In this document: piece by piece, positions 35,977 through 43,535 of the stretch
How the letters are laid out: each line of letters starts with the position of its first letter
Numbering within the stretch: the stretch's first letter is position 1
NCBI RefSeq assembly: GCF_030811855.1
Contig: NZ_JAUSRN010000014.1
Coordinates: 1-64,000 of the forward strand
Direction of reading: 5' to 3'
From: Variovorax paradoxus
GTDB lineage: Bacteria > Pseudomonadota > Gammaproteobacteria > Burkholderiales > Burkholderiaceae_C
Length of the DNA: 64,000 nt
Notes under the pieces: model-generated
What the model saw: only the letters and a program-made list of their open reading frames with translations
Databases searched by the model: none
What the model was told of the DNA's origin: nothing
Position numbers and translations under genes: made by a program

Positions 35977-37353
35977 TCAACCCTCGGACACCACCGGCAG
36001 CACGACGCGAAAAGCCACACCCTTGTTCGACAGGCCTTCGGTCACTTCGACCCTGCCCTCCATCCGGGCGACGGCCTGCCTGACGATGGAAAGGCCGAGG
36101 CCTGAGCCGCTGGCCTCATGGCCCGCCCCGCGATAGAAGCGCTCGAACACCTGCTCGCGCTCGGTGGCCGGTATTCCGGGGCCATCGTCAGCCACGGTGA
36201 GCACCATTCCCTCGTCTTCCGCGCGCAGCGTCACGGCCACCTGGCCGCCGTCATGTAGATAGCGAATGGCGTTGTTCAGCAGGTTTTCCAGGATCGACTG
36301 GAACGCCGGTACGTCGATGGAGGCACCGAGGTTGTCGGCCGCATCGAAGGTCAGCTCGATACGGCGCGTCATGGCGCGCGGTGCCGACTGCGCGAGGATC
36401 TCCCGTGCCAGCTGCGCAACGTCGATGCGCCTTGGCGCGGCCGGCTGGGCCTCGTCGAGCAGCGCGAGGTCGAGCAGTTGCTGCGTCAGGTGCGAGGCCC
36501 GCGCGATCGCCTGTTCCAGATGGGCCTGCGCGCGCGCCCGGTCTTCGCCCGTGCCCGCGCCGGCCAGCGCATGCGCCTGGGCTGCGATGACGGCCATCGG
36601 CGTTCGCAGCTCGTGGGCCGCGTCGTGCACGAAGGCGCGCTCGCGCTGCACCTTGTCGCGCAGCTGCTGCAGCATGCGCTCGAGCGCCGAGGTCAACGGC
36701 CTGAGCTCGGCATAGGGCGGGTCCACGCCCAGGGGTGAAAGGTCGGTGGCCTTGCGATTGCCGATACCGTCGGCCAACCGACGCAATGGCCGCAGTCCAT
36801 GTTTCACCGCGAGCCAGACCGGCAGCAGCACGATCGGAAATGCGAGCAGCAGATAGGGCAGCATGTTGCGCGTGTTGTTGTGCAGCACCTTGGCAAAGGT
36901 GCGCTCGGGCTCCGCGAGGCGCAGCGACCAGTGCGGCGTTTCATCCTGGTAGACCCAGTACGGTTCGCCGCCGATGTCTTGAGTGGTCACCTGCCGCAGA
37001 GGCCCCGCAAGAAGCTCGCCCTGTATCCCGGGTGACGAATAGACCAGCCTGCCGCCGCGGTCCCAGAGCTGGAACCGCAGCGTTCCCGGCGGATTGCCGC
37101 TGATGCGAAGGGTCTTGTAGATCGTCTCCGTCGACACGATGACCGCGCGAACGCCGGCCTCGTCGTCGAGCTGCGAAATTGCTTGCGTGAGCGACCGGCC
37201 GAGCTTGCTCAAGCCCTGGTCGACGGCCAGCGACTGCCGGAAGTTGACGTACATGTACGCCTGCAGTGCCAGCAGCACGAAGACGAAGGCCAGCAGCACG
37301 GCCAGAAAGACACGCTGCACGAGCGTGGGGCGCCACAGCCTGCCGCTCATCAT
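35977..37353 (-). CDS. Sensor histidine kinase (QseC-like)
   Basis: A 458-residue membrane kinase. Two helices (about residues 13-35 and 175-193) flank a periplasmic sensor domain; a HAMP region follows. The phosphoacceptor is His247 in HDAAHELRTPMAV. The ATPase domain shows LENLLNNAIRYL (N-box), ADDGPGIP (G1) and GSGLGLSIVR (G2). It overlaps the response regulator by 4 bases (37350-37353), and an alternative ATG lies one codon later. The ligand is unknown; the QseBC/PmrAB-type arrangement is inferred. Confidence 0.92.
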   Translation of the reverse strand: MMSGRLWRPTLVQRVFLAVLLAFVFVLLALQAYMYVNFRQSLAVDQGLSKLGRSLTQAISQLDDEAGVRAVIVSTETIYKTLRISGNPPGTLRFQLWDRGGRLVYSSPGIQGELLAGPLRQVTTQDIGGEPYWVYQDETPHWSLRLAEPERTFAKVLHNNTRNMLPYLLLAFPIVLLPVWLAVKHGLRPLRRLADGIGNRKATDLSPLGVDPPYAELRPLTSALERMLQQLRDKVQRERAFVHDAAHELRTPMAVIAAQAHALAGAGTGEDRARAQAHLEQAIARASHLTQQLLDLALLDEAQPAAPRRIDVAQLAREILAQSAPRAMTRRIELTFDAADNLGASIDVPAFQSILENLLNNAIRYLHDGGQVAVTLRAEDEGMVLTVADDGPGIPATEREQVFERFYRGAGHEASGSGLGLSIVRQAVARMEGRVEVTEGLSNKGVAFRVVLPVVSEG

Positions 37354-38006
37354 GAGGCGAGCATGTAGCCCACTCCGCGCACCGTGTGCACCAGCGCGCT
37401 GCCGATCTTGCGCCGCAGGTTCGACACATGCACTTCCACCGCGGCAAAGTCCAAGGGCTCGCCCAGCGGCTCCAGCTTTTGCGCAAGCGCACCCTTGGCC
37501 ACCACGGCGCCCGGTTCGCGCGCGAGTTCAAGCAGAAGCCGGAATTCGCGCGGCGACAGCTCCAGCGGCTCACCATTCAGCGAGGCCTTGTGGCGGCGCG
37601 GCTCGATGGTCAGCGCGCCCAGGGTCCACACCTCGCTGGCCTGCCGCGCCGAGCGGCGCAGGACGGCGCGGATGCGGGAAATGAGCTCGGCGGTGGCAAA
37701 GGGCTTGATGACGAAATCGTCCGCACCACCATCGAGCCCGGCCAACCGGTCTTCCACCGCCGAGCGCGCGGTGATCACGATGACCGGAAGGCTGCTGCCC
37801 TCCCGCCGCCAGCGCGCGAGCAGGTCCAGGCCGCTGCCGTCGGGCAACGAGAGGTCGAGCAGCACGCAATCGAAAACGGTGGCGTCCAGCGCGCGTGGCG
37901 CGTCGGCCGCACGCCGGCGCCATTCGCTGCTCAGACCCTCGACCTTGAGCGCGGCCTGCAAGGCGCGGCCAAGGTCGAGGTCGTCTTCGATCAGCAGGAT
38001 GTGCAC
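37350..38006 (-). CDS. OmpR-family response regulator
   Basis: A 218-residue regulator with receiver domain (acidic pocket Asp8/Asp9, phosphoacceptor Asp51 in LLDLSLPDG, Lys101 in VIKPF) and OmpR-type winged helix (LSPREFRLLLEL, AVEVHVSNLRRKIG). I use a GTG start at 38006, giving the N-terminus MHILLIEDDLDL; no in-frame ATG is closer and upstream codons lack homology. It is divergent from the S9 peptidase gene, and the perfect palindrome 18 bases upstream suggests autoregulation. Confidence 0.9.
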   Translation of the reverse strand: MHILLIEDDLDLGRALQAALKVEGLSSEWRRRAADAPRALDATVFDCVLLDLSLPDGSGLDLLARWRREGSSLPVIVITARSAVEDRLAGLDGGADDFVIKPFATAELISRIRAVLRRSARQASEVWTLGALTIEPRRHKASLNGEPLELSPREFRLLLELAREPGAVVAKGALAQKLEPLGEPLDFAAVEVHVSNLRRKIGSALVHTVRGVGYMLAS

Positions 38007-38023
38007 ACGGCCATTGTGCGCGA

Positions 38024-38052
38024 GCCAACCTTTGGCAATGCCAAAGGTTGGC
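38024..38052. promoter_or_regulatory. Perfect 29-bp palindrome between response regulator and S9 peptidase
   Basis: GCCAACCTTTGGCA (38024-38037) and TGCCAAAGGTTGGC (38039-38052) are perfect inverted repeats with a single base between. The arms also contain the direct GCCAA/CCAA type half-sites that dimeric activators use. It sits within the 109-bp divergent region, so it may control both the two-component operon and the peptidase. A smaller hairpin, GCACGG/CCGTGC, follows at 38070-38087. Confidence 0.75.
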
Positions 38053-38115
38053 ACCGGCAGAATCTTCCTGCACGGACAAGGCCGTGCATCAAAACATCCA
38101 AGAGGGACGAGGAAC

Positions 38116-40182
38116 ATGAGATACAGCAGAACCCCCAGCCGCTGGCGCATCGCTCTTGCGGCCGCCTGCGGCACGCTCGCGCTTCTTTCCGGCTGCGCCA
38201 CCGGGCCCACGCACCCGTCGCTGGTTGCCGCGCGGCAGGACAACACGCTGCCGCCCCTCGTTCCCATGCGCCGCTTCGTCGCCAACATCGACGCGGTCAA
38301 CGGCCATGTGCTCTCGCCCGACGGGCAGCAGCTCGTATGGTTTCAGGCGGTCGGCACCGACGTGGGCCTTGGCGTGCGCAAGACGGCCGATGCCGCCACG
38401 GTCAACAGCGCCAGCACCCGCACCTTCGCGACCGGCACGCTGGCACGGCCCTTCGTGTCCGGGCCGACCTACTTGTGGCTGCCCGACAGCCGCCACCTGG
38501 CCTACCTCAAGGACTTCACGGGCGACGAGAACACGCAGATCTTCGTGCTCGACACCGAGGCGCCAGCCGCCAAGCCCTGGGCCGTGACGCCCTGGCCCGG
38601 CGTGCGCTCGGCCATGCTGGGATGGGGCGCGCCCGGCAGCGCCACCTTCTACTTCGCGAACAACCAGCGCGACCGCTCCAGCATGGACCTCTTCGAAGGC
38701 GATGCCCGCACGCGCACCGTGCGCGAGATTGCGCGCAGCGAACCCGACAGCCGCGTGATCTCCTGGTTCATCGACACCCGGCGCGAACTCGCCGGCCGCA
38801 TGCGGCAGCTTGGTAGCGCCGACGGCTCCGACCGGCTGCTGGAACTGCGCCAGCCCAACGGCGGCTGGCGCGCCTTCAGAACGGTGAAGGCTTTCGATTC
38901 CTTTTGGCCCCAGCGCATCGACCTTGCCGCTGGGCGGCTCTGGACGTTGACGAATGTCGGCCGCGACAAGCTCGCCCTGGTCGAAATCGACCTGGCCACG
39001 GGCGCGGAGCGGCTGCTGGCGGAAGATGCGGCGGTCGATCTCGACTACGGCGTGTTCCCACCGCAGCAGGGAGCGCCGCTCGCGTACGTCTCGGAACCCG
39101 GCCGCCCGCGCATCGCCTATCTCGATGCCGCGCTGGGCAACGAAGTGGCCGGTGCCGTGAAGACGGCCCGGGAGCGCGGCTGGCTGAACGCCGAACCCGT
39201 CATCACGCGCCCCGCGGGCATGGCCAACGACCAGCGCCGCATGGTGCTGCGTTCGACCACCGAGAACGAAACCGTGGAGCTGCTGCTCGATCGCGCAAGC
39301 GGGCAACTCACGCGGCTCACGCCGCCGCGCGAGCCGACCGCCGACCTCTTCTCGCCCATGGAGCCCTTCTCGTTCAAGGCGTCGGATGGTCTAGAGGTCC
39401 ATGGCTATCTCGTGCGCCCGCGCGGCGTGCAAGGGCCTGCGCCGCTGGTGGTGAACATCCACGGCGGCCCGTGGACCCGGGACTCGTGGCAGTCCAGTAG
39501 TTTTACTCCCACGCAGATGCTGGCGAACCGGGGCTATGCGGTCCTCAACGTGAACTACCGCGGGTCCGCTGGCTACGGGCGCGCCTTCATGATGGCCGGC
39601 GCGCACGAGACCAGCGGCCGGCTTCAGCGCGACATTGCCGAAGCCGTGCAGTGGGCCATCGACCAAGGCGTGGCCGACCCGAAGCGCATGGCCGTGCTCG
39701 GCGCGAGCTTTGGCGGTTTCTCCGTGCTCACTCAGCTCATCCAGAAGCCGCATGACTACCGCTGTGGCATCGACCTGGTGGGCGTTGCCAACTGGCCCCG
39801 CGTGATCGAGAACTGGCCGCCGTTCTGGCGCAACCGCCACTACTTCGCGGCTTTCTACGGCGACGTCGAGAAGCCGGAGGAACGCGAACGCATGCTGCAG
39901 GATTCGCCCATCTCGCAGATCGACCGCATCACGGCGCCGCTGCTCGTGATCCACGGCGCCAACGACGTGCGCGTGCTGCGGCAGGATTCGGACGAGGTGG
40001 TGGCCACGCTCCAGAAGCTTGGCCGGCCGGTCGAGTACATGAGCTTTCCCGACGAGGGCCACAGCGTGCGCAAATGGCGCAACCGGCTGGCGCAATGGCG
40101 CAAGATCGAAGACACCCTGGCGGTATGCCTCGGCGGCCGCAGCAACGGGTTCGACTTCTATGAGCTGATGTCGCGGCAGTGA
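38116..40182 (+). CDS. S9 family peptidase lipoprotein
   Basis: A 688-residue prolyl oligopeptidase-type enzyme with a lipoprotein signal (LLSGC, lipidated Cys27). Residues about 50-420 form a beta-propeller; the catalytic alpha/beta hydrolase domain follows from about 440. The triad is Ser531 (GASFGG), Asp617 (GANDVRV) and His649 (DEGHS). It belongs to the dipeptidyl aminopeptidase/acylaminoacyl-peptidase branch. It probably cleaves peptides in the envelope. It is transcribed divergently from the two-component system, which may control it. Confidence 0.9.
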   Translation: MRYSRTPSRWRIALAAACGTLALLSGCATGPTHPSLVAARQDNTLPPLVPMRRFVANIDAVNGHVLSPDGQQLVWFQAVGTDVGLGVRKTADAATVNSASTRTFATGTLARPFVSGPTYLWLPDSRHLAYLKDFTGDENTQIFVLDTEAPAAKPWAVTPWPGVRSAMLGWGAPGSATFYFANNQRDRSSMDLFEGDARTRTVREIARSEPDSRVISWFIDTRRELAGRMRQLGSADGSDRLLELRQPNGGWRAFRTVKAFDSFWPQRIDLAAGRLWTLTNVGRDKLALVEIDLATGAERLLAEDAAVDLDYGVFPPQQGAPLAYVSEPGRPRIAYLDAALGNEVAGAVKTARERGWLNAEPVITRPAGMANDQRRMVLRSTTENETVELLLDRASGQLTRLTPPREPTADLFSPMEPFSFKASDGLEVHGYLVRPRGVQGPAPLVVNIHGGPWTRDSWQSSSFTPTQMLANRGYAVLNVNYRGSAGYGRAFMMAGAHETSGRLQRDIAEAVQWAIDQGVADPKRMAVLGASFGGFSVLTQLIQKPHDYRCGIDLVGVANWPRVIENWPPFWRNRHYFAAFYGDVEKPEERERMLQDSPISQIDRITAPLLVIHGANDVRVLRQDSDEVVATLQKLGRPVEYMSFPDEGHSVRKWRNRLAQWRKIEDTLAVCLGGRSNGFDFYELMSRQ

Positions 40183-40198
40183 GCCGCCGGCCAATCCC

Positions 40199-40537
40199 TC
40201 ACGCGGCGCGGTAGAACCCCAAGTCAGCGCGCACGTCATTGCGCCGCACGAAGTCGGCCGGGTCGAAACCCTCCTCTGCGAACTTCTTCTGCACGAAGCT
40301 CGTGGCCGTAGCCACGGCCTGCTCACTGACCCACTCGACCACGGTCAACACGTTGAACTCGCCCGGCCCGCCGGTCTGGGTGAGCACCTGGTTGCGCACG
40401 CATCCCGGCAGGCTGCGCAAGGTTTGCTGAATGCGCTGCATCTGCGCGACGAAAGCGGGCAGCACCTCGGCCGGAACGATGAACTTGTCGACGCGAAAAA
40501 CGGGTGTCGGAACGTTGGGGGTTTGATCGCTGGTCAT
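40199..40537 (-). CDS. Antibiotic biosynthesis monooxygenase-fold (ABM) protein
   Basis: A 112-residue ABM-domain protein (dimeric alpha-beta barrel). VLTVVEWVSEQAVATA is the signature strand-helix, preceded by LPGCVRNQVLTQ. Proteins of this fold include quinol monooxygenases such as YgiN. The gene is preceded by a textbook SoxR-type promoter with a 19-bp spacer, so it should be induced by redox-active compounds. It thus looks like a SoxR-regulated detoxification protein. Confidence 0.87.
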   Translation of the reverse strand: MTSDQTPNVPTPVFRVDKFIVPAEVLPAFVAQMQRIQQTLRSLPGCVRNQVLTQTGGPGEFNVLTVVEWVSEQAVATATSFVQKKFAEEGFDPADFVRRNDVRADLGFYRAA

Positions 40538-40581
40538 GTTTTTTCCTTGATTTCGCGGGCACGAACTGCCCGCCGGAAAGC

Positions 40582-40612
40582 ATTCTCAAACCTCAAGTAA
40601 AGTCGAGGTCAA
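40582..40612 (-). promoter_or_regulatory. SoxR-type promoter with 19-bp spacer
   Basis: On the minus strand TTGACC (40607-40612 in plus coordinates) and GAGAAT (40582-40587) are separated by exactly 19 bp, the overlong spacer typical of MerR-family activators. The palindrome CCTCAAGTAAAGTCGAGG (40591-40608) lies in the spacer and matches the soxR box consensus closely. It reads towards the monooxygenase gene and is divergent from soxR, whose ATG is at 40622. Confidence 0.85.
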
Positions 40613-40621
40613 GAGGTATTC

Positions 40622-41116
40622 ATGAACAACACCCTGGAACAAGCCGGCATCGCTCCCGTGCTGAGCGTCGGCGAAGTCGCGCGCCGCAGCGGCGTGACGG
40701 TATCGACGCTTCACTTCTATGAGTCGCAGGGGCTCATCGCCAGCACGCGGACAGCGGGCAACCAGCGGCGCTACGCGCGAGAGACGCTGCGCCGCGTGGC
40801 GTTCATCCGGGTTTCGCAGCGGGTGGGCATTGCACTCGCCGACATTGCCGCGGCGCTCTCCAACTTGCCCGCCCACGCGGCGCCCAGCCGTGCCGACTGG
40901 GCACGGCTTTCCGCCAACTGGCGCGCCGACCTCGACGACCGCCTGGCGCAGCTCAAGAAGCTGCGCGACACGCTGGACGACTGCATCGGCTGCGGCTGCC
41001 TGTCGATCGACCGATGCCGTCTGCGCAATCCGCTCGACAAGCTCGGTGCCGAGGGACAAGGCCCGCAGCGCCTGCTGGTGAAACGGAAGACCGGCAACGG
41101 TGCAGACGTGAACTGA
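40622..41116 (+). CDS. soxR: Redox-sensitive transcriptional activator SoxR
   Basis: A 164-residue MerR-family regulator. The winged-helix HTH (about 13-50) is followed by a dimerisation coiled coil and the [2Fe-2S] cluster site with Cys121, Cys124, Cys126 and Cys132 (C-x2-C-x-C-x5-C), matching SoxR. When oxidised it activates promoters with a 19-bp spacer. No soxS is next to it, so it probably acts directly, as in most non-enteric bacteria; the ABM gene opposite is the obvious target. Length is normal. Confidence 0.96.
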   Translation: MNNTLEQAGIAPVLSVGEVARRSGVTVSTLHFYESQGLIASTRTAGNQRRYARETLRRVAFIRVSQRVGIALADIAAALSNLPAHAAPSRADWARLSANWRADLDDRLAQLKKLRDTLDDCIGCGCLSIDRCRLRNPLDKLGAEGQGPQRLLVKRKTGNGADVN

Positions 41117-41149
41117 GAATGGGCGCCCTCCCCAAGAGGCCCGATCTTC

Positions 41150-42748
41150 TCAGCCGCCGCCCTTGCGCTCGATGGCAGGCCCGCCGCCAATCATCAGCCA
41201 GGCGCTCAGCGCACTGAGCACGGCCAGTCCAGCGCTCAGCAGCATCACCCAGCGAAAGCCGGCCACGAAGGAGTCGGCCACGGCGCGCTTCAGGGTCGCG
41301 GCGGTGGCCGCATCCACGCCCGGCGGCAGCGCGGCGCCGGCCAGCTTGCTGCGCTCGCCTTCGAGAAAGAACGACACCTGCGGTGAGGCTCCGATGCCGC
41401 GCAGGCTCTCCGCCAAAGCGCCGTCGAACGCCCAGGCCATGACCACGCCGAACACCGCGATGGCCAGCACCGCGGCCGCGCGAGACACCGCGTTGTTGAC
41501 GCCCGAGGCCACGCCCGCCTGCTCGGGCCCCACCGCATTCATCACGGTGGTGGTGAGCGGCGCCACCGTCACGGTCATGCCGAAGCCCAGCACCACTACC
41601 GCGGGAAAGAAGCCGCTCCAGTAGCTCGCGCCGACACCGGGCACCGCGAACAGTGCAAAGCCCACCGCGGCAATCGCGGGGCCGATGACCAGCGGCAGCC
41701 GCGGTCCGAAGCGGTCGACCAGCTGGCCGGCCCAGCGCGAGAGCGCGAACATGATGAGGATGAACGGCAGCAGCGCGGCGCCCGCCGCCGTGGCCGAGTA
41801 GCCTTGCACCTGGATCAGGTTGAGCGGGAAGAAGTACAACCCGCCACCCAGCGCCGCGTAGAGCAGTAAGGTCAGCAGGTTGGCACCGCTGAAGTTGCCG
41901 ATGCGCAGCAGCGCCAGCGGCAGCATCGGCGTGCGTGCCTTGCGTTCCGCGGCAATGAAGGCCGCGCTGCCCACGATGCCGATGGCCAGTGCCGCCAGCA
42001 CCGCGGGCGAATTCCAGTGCTGCGTGGGCGCTTCGATGAACGCGTAGACGATGCCGCCCAGGCCGGCGGTGGCCAGCAGCGCGCCGAAAAAGTCGAGCCC
42101 ACCGGTGGCCGACGAGCCATGGCTTTCGGGCACGTGGCGCCACACGATCCACATCACGAGCAGTGCCATCGGCACGTTGATGAGAAAAGCCCAGGCCCAC
42201 GAGAAATGGTCGACGAGGAAGCCGCCGAGCACCGGTCCCGCGGCCGCCGTGATGCCGCTGAAGCCCGACCAGGTGCCGATCGCCTTGCCGCGCTCCTTCT
42301 CGGGAAATGCGGCGCTGATTAGCGCGAGGCTGCCAGGCACCAGCAAGGCACCGCCGATGCCCTGCGCCGCGCGCGCGGCAATCAGCTGCTGCACGTTGGC
42401 CGAAAGCCCGCAGGCCACCGAGGCGATGGCGAAGATGCCCACGCCGATCGCGAACATGCGGCGCCGGCCGAAATGGTCGCCGAGCGCACCGCCCACCAGC
42501 AGCAGCGCCGCGAGCAGCAAGGCATAACTCTCGACCACCCATTGCGCCTGGAACGCCGTGGCGCGCAGGTCGGCCTGGATGGCCGGCAGCGCCACGTTGA
42601 CGACCGTGCCGTCGATGAAGGCCATGCTCGAGCCCACGATGGCTGCGGCCAGCACCCAGGGCTTGGAGGCATCGGGGCAGGCGCCCTCTGACCCGGTGCC
42701 ATGCAGGATCAGTGTGTCGTCGCAGGGCGCCTTTCCGATCTGTGCCAT
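41150..42748 (-). CDS. MFS drug exporter, DHA2 (EmrB/QacA) type
   Basis: A 532-residue transporter with about 14 membrane helices. SMAFIDGTVVNVALPAIQADL is the DHA2 N-terminal signature and GDHFGRRRMF is motif A. Near the middle, LGGFLVDHFSWAWAFLINVP is the motif C region. The ATG at 42748 is preceded by a usable GGAG site. It exports drugs or toxic compounds using protons; the substrate is unknown. It is convergent with soxR (33-bp gap), so it could share oxidative or drug-related conditions, but no soxR box lies in front of it. Confidence 0.92.
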   Translation of the reverse strand: MAQIGKAPCDDTLILHGTGSEGACPDASKPWVLAAAIVGSSMAFIDGTVVNVALPAIQADLRATAFQAQWVVESYALLLAALLLVGGALGDHFGRRRMFAIGVGIFAIASVACGLSANVQQLIAARAAQGIGGALLVPGSLALISAAFPEKERGKAIGTWSGFSGITAAAGPVLGGFLVDHFSWAWAFLINVPMALLVMWIVWRHVPESHGSSATGGLDFFGALLATAGLGGIVYAFIEAPTQHWNSPAVLAALAIGIVGSAAFIAAERKARTPMLPLALLRIGNFSGANLLTLLLYAALGGGLYFFPLNLIQVQGYSATAAGAALLPFILIMFALSRWAGQLVDRFGPRLPLVIGPAIAAVGFALFAVPGVGASYWSGFFPAVVVLGFGMTVTVAPLTTTVMNAVGPEQAGVASGVNNAVSRAAAVLAIAVFGVVMAWAFDGALAESLRGIGASPQVSFFLEGERSKLAGAALPPGVDAATAATLKRAVADSFVAGFRWVMLLSAGLAVLSALSAWLMIGGGPAIERKGGG

Positions 42749-42783
42749 GGTGATCTCCGATCTGTGCGATTCCTGGCTTGCTC

Positions 42784-42890
42784 CTTCCCCCTCCGGGGGA
42801 AGGTTGGGATAGGGGCGGTCTTCAACTGGGCGCCATGCTTGTGTGACCGCCGTCGTGCCCCCACCCCTGCCCTCCCCCAGAGGGGGAGGG
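42784..42890. repeat. GC-rich inverted-repeat element of the CTCCCC/GGGGAG type
   Basis: Two hairpins lie in the 151-bp gap after pqiC: CTTCCCC-CTCCG-GGGGAAG (42784-42802) and CCCTCCCCC-AGA-GGGGGAGGG (42870-42890). The inner parts are also mutually inverted (GGGATAGGGGCGGTC at 42807-42820 region against GACCGCC and CCCCACCCC at 42845-42868). This matches a dispersed intergenic repeat type common in Comamonadaceae and other betaproteobacteria. On the minus strand it would lie just past pqiC's stop and could also help terminate transcription. Confidence 0.6.
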
Positions 42891-42899
42891 AGAAAGAAA

Positions 42900-43535
42900 T
42901 CAGGGCGTGCATGCGGTCGCTGCCGCGTTCGCCCGCGCCGCAGCCACGCTGCGCGCAATAGCCGCCGCCGCTGCCGCGGTCACGTGCTGCGCGCCCTGCG
43001 CCATCGCATCGATGCCGCTTGCAACCGGCTCGCCCACGTTCAGCTGGCACACGATCGTGCGGGTCTCGTCGGAGCGCCGCAGCGTCCAATTGAAGCCTGC
43101 ATCCACACGGCCGCCATCGATCGCATCGAACTGGCGCACCTGCACCGCGATGCGCCATACGGGCTGCGACGCTTGCCGGCCGCCCTTGGTGACGTCGAGC
43201 GCACCAAGGCGCGCCGCAATGCCGCTGGCAAGCGCGTCCTGCAGTTCGTTCTCGAACGACGCGGCCCAGCGGTGCTGCTCGAGCACGTCGACCTGCACGC
43301 CGCCGTTCGGCCGGCCCACCACCATCTGCGGCCTTGCCAGCCGCTCTGGCACGGCCACGGGTGCCAGCTCGATGTAGAGCGGCGCGGCGCTGCCGACGGT
43401 CGAAGGTGCGGTATCTGCAGCCGGCACCGTGCTTGCCAGCGTGTAGTAGTTGTCGGGATTGCTCGCGCAGCCTGCCAGAACGATCAGTGCAGCGGCGGAA
43501 GCAGCGAGCAAAAACGGTTTTCTCTTCTTCTTCAT
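42900..43535 (-). CDS. pqiC: PqiC family outer-membrane lipoprotein
   Basis: A 211-residue lipoprotein (LAGC, lipidated Cys23) of the ABC-type transport auxiliary (PqiC/YmbA) family. NYYTLAS, the typical start of the mature part, is followed by IELAPVAVPERLARPQMV. PqiC anchors the PqiB needle at the outer membrane. The Ala-rich C-terminal helix (AAAAAIARSVAAARA) is longer than usual. It overlaps pqiB by 4 bases and is the last gene of the operon. Confidence 0.92.
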   Translation of the reverse strand: MKKKRKPFLLAASAAALIVLAGCASNPDNYYTLASTVPAADTAPSTVGSAAPLYIELAPVAVPERLARPQMVVGRPNGGVQVDVLEQHRWAASFENELQDALASGIAARLGALDVTKGGRQASQPVWRIAVQVRQFDAIDGGRVDAGFNWTLRRSDETRTIVCQLNVGEPVASGIDAMAQGAQHVTAAAAAAIARSVAAARANAAATACTP

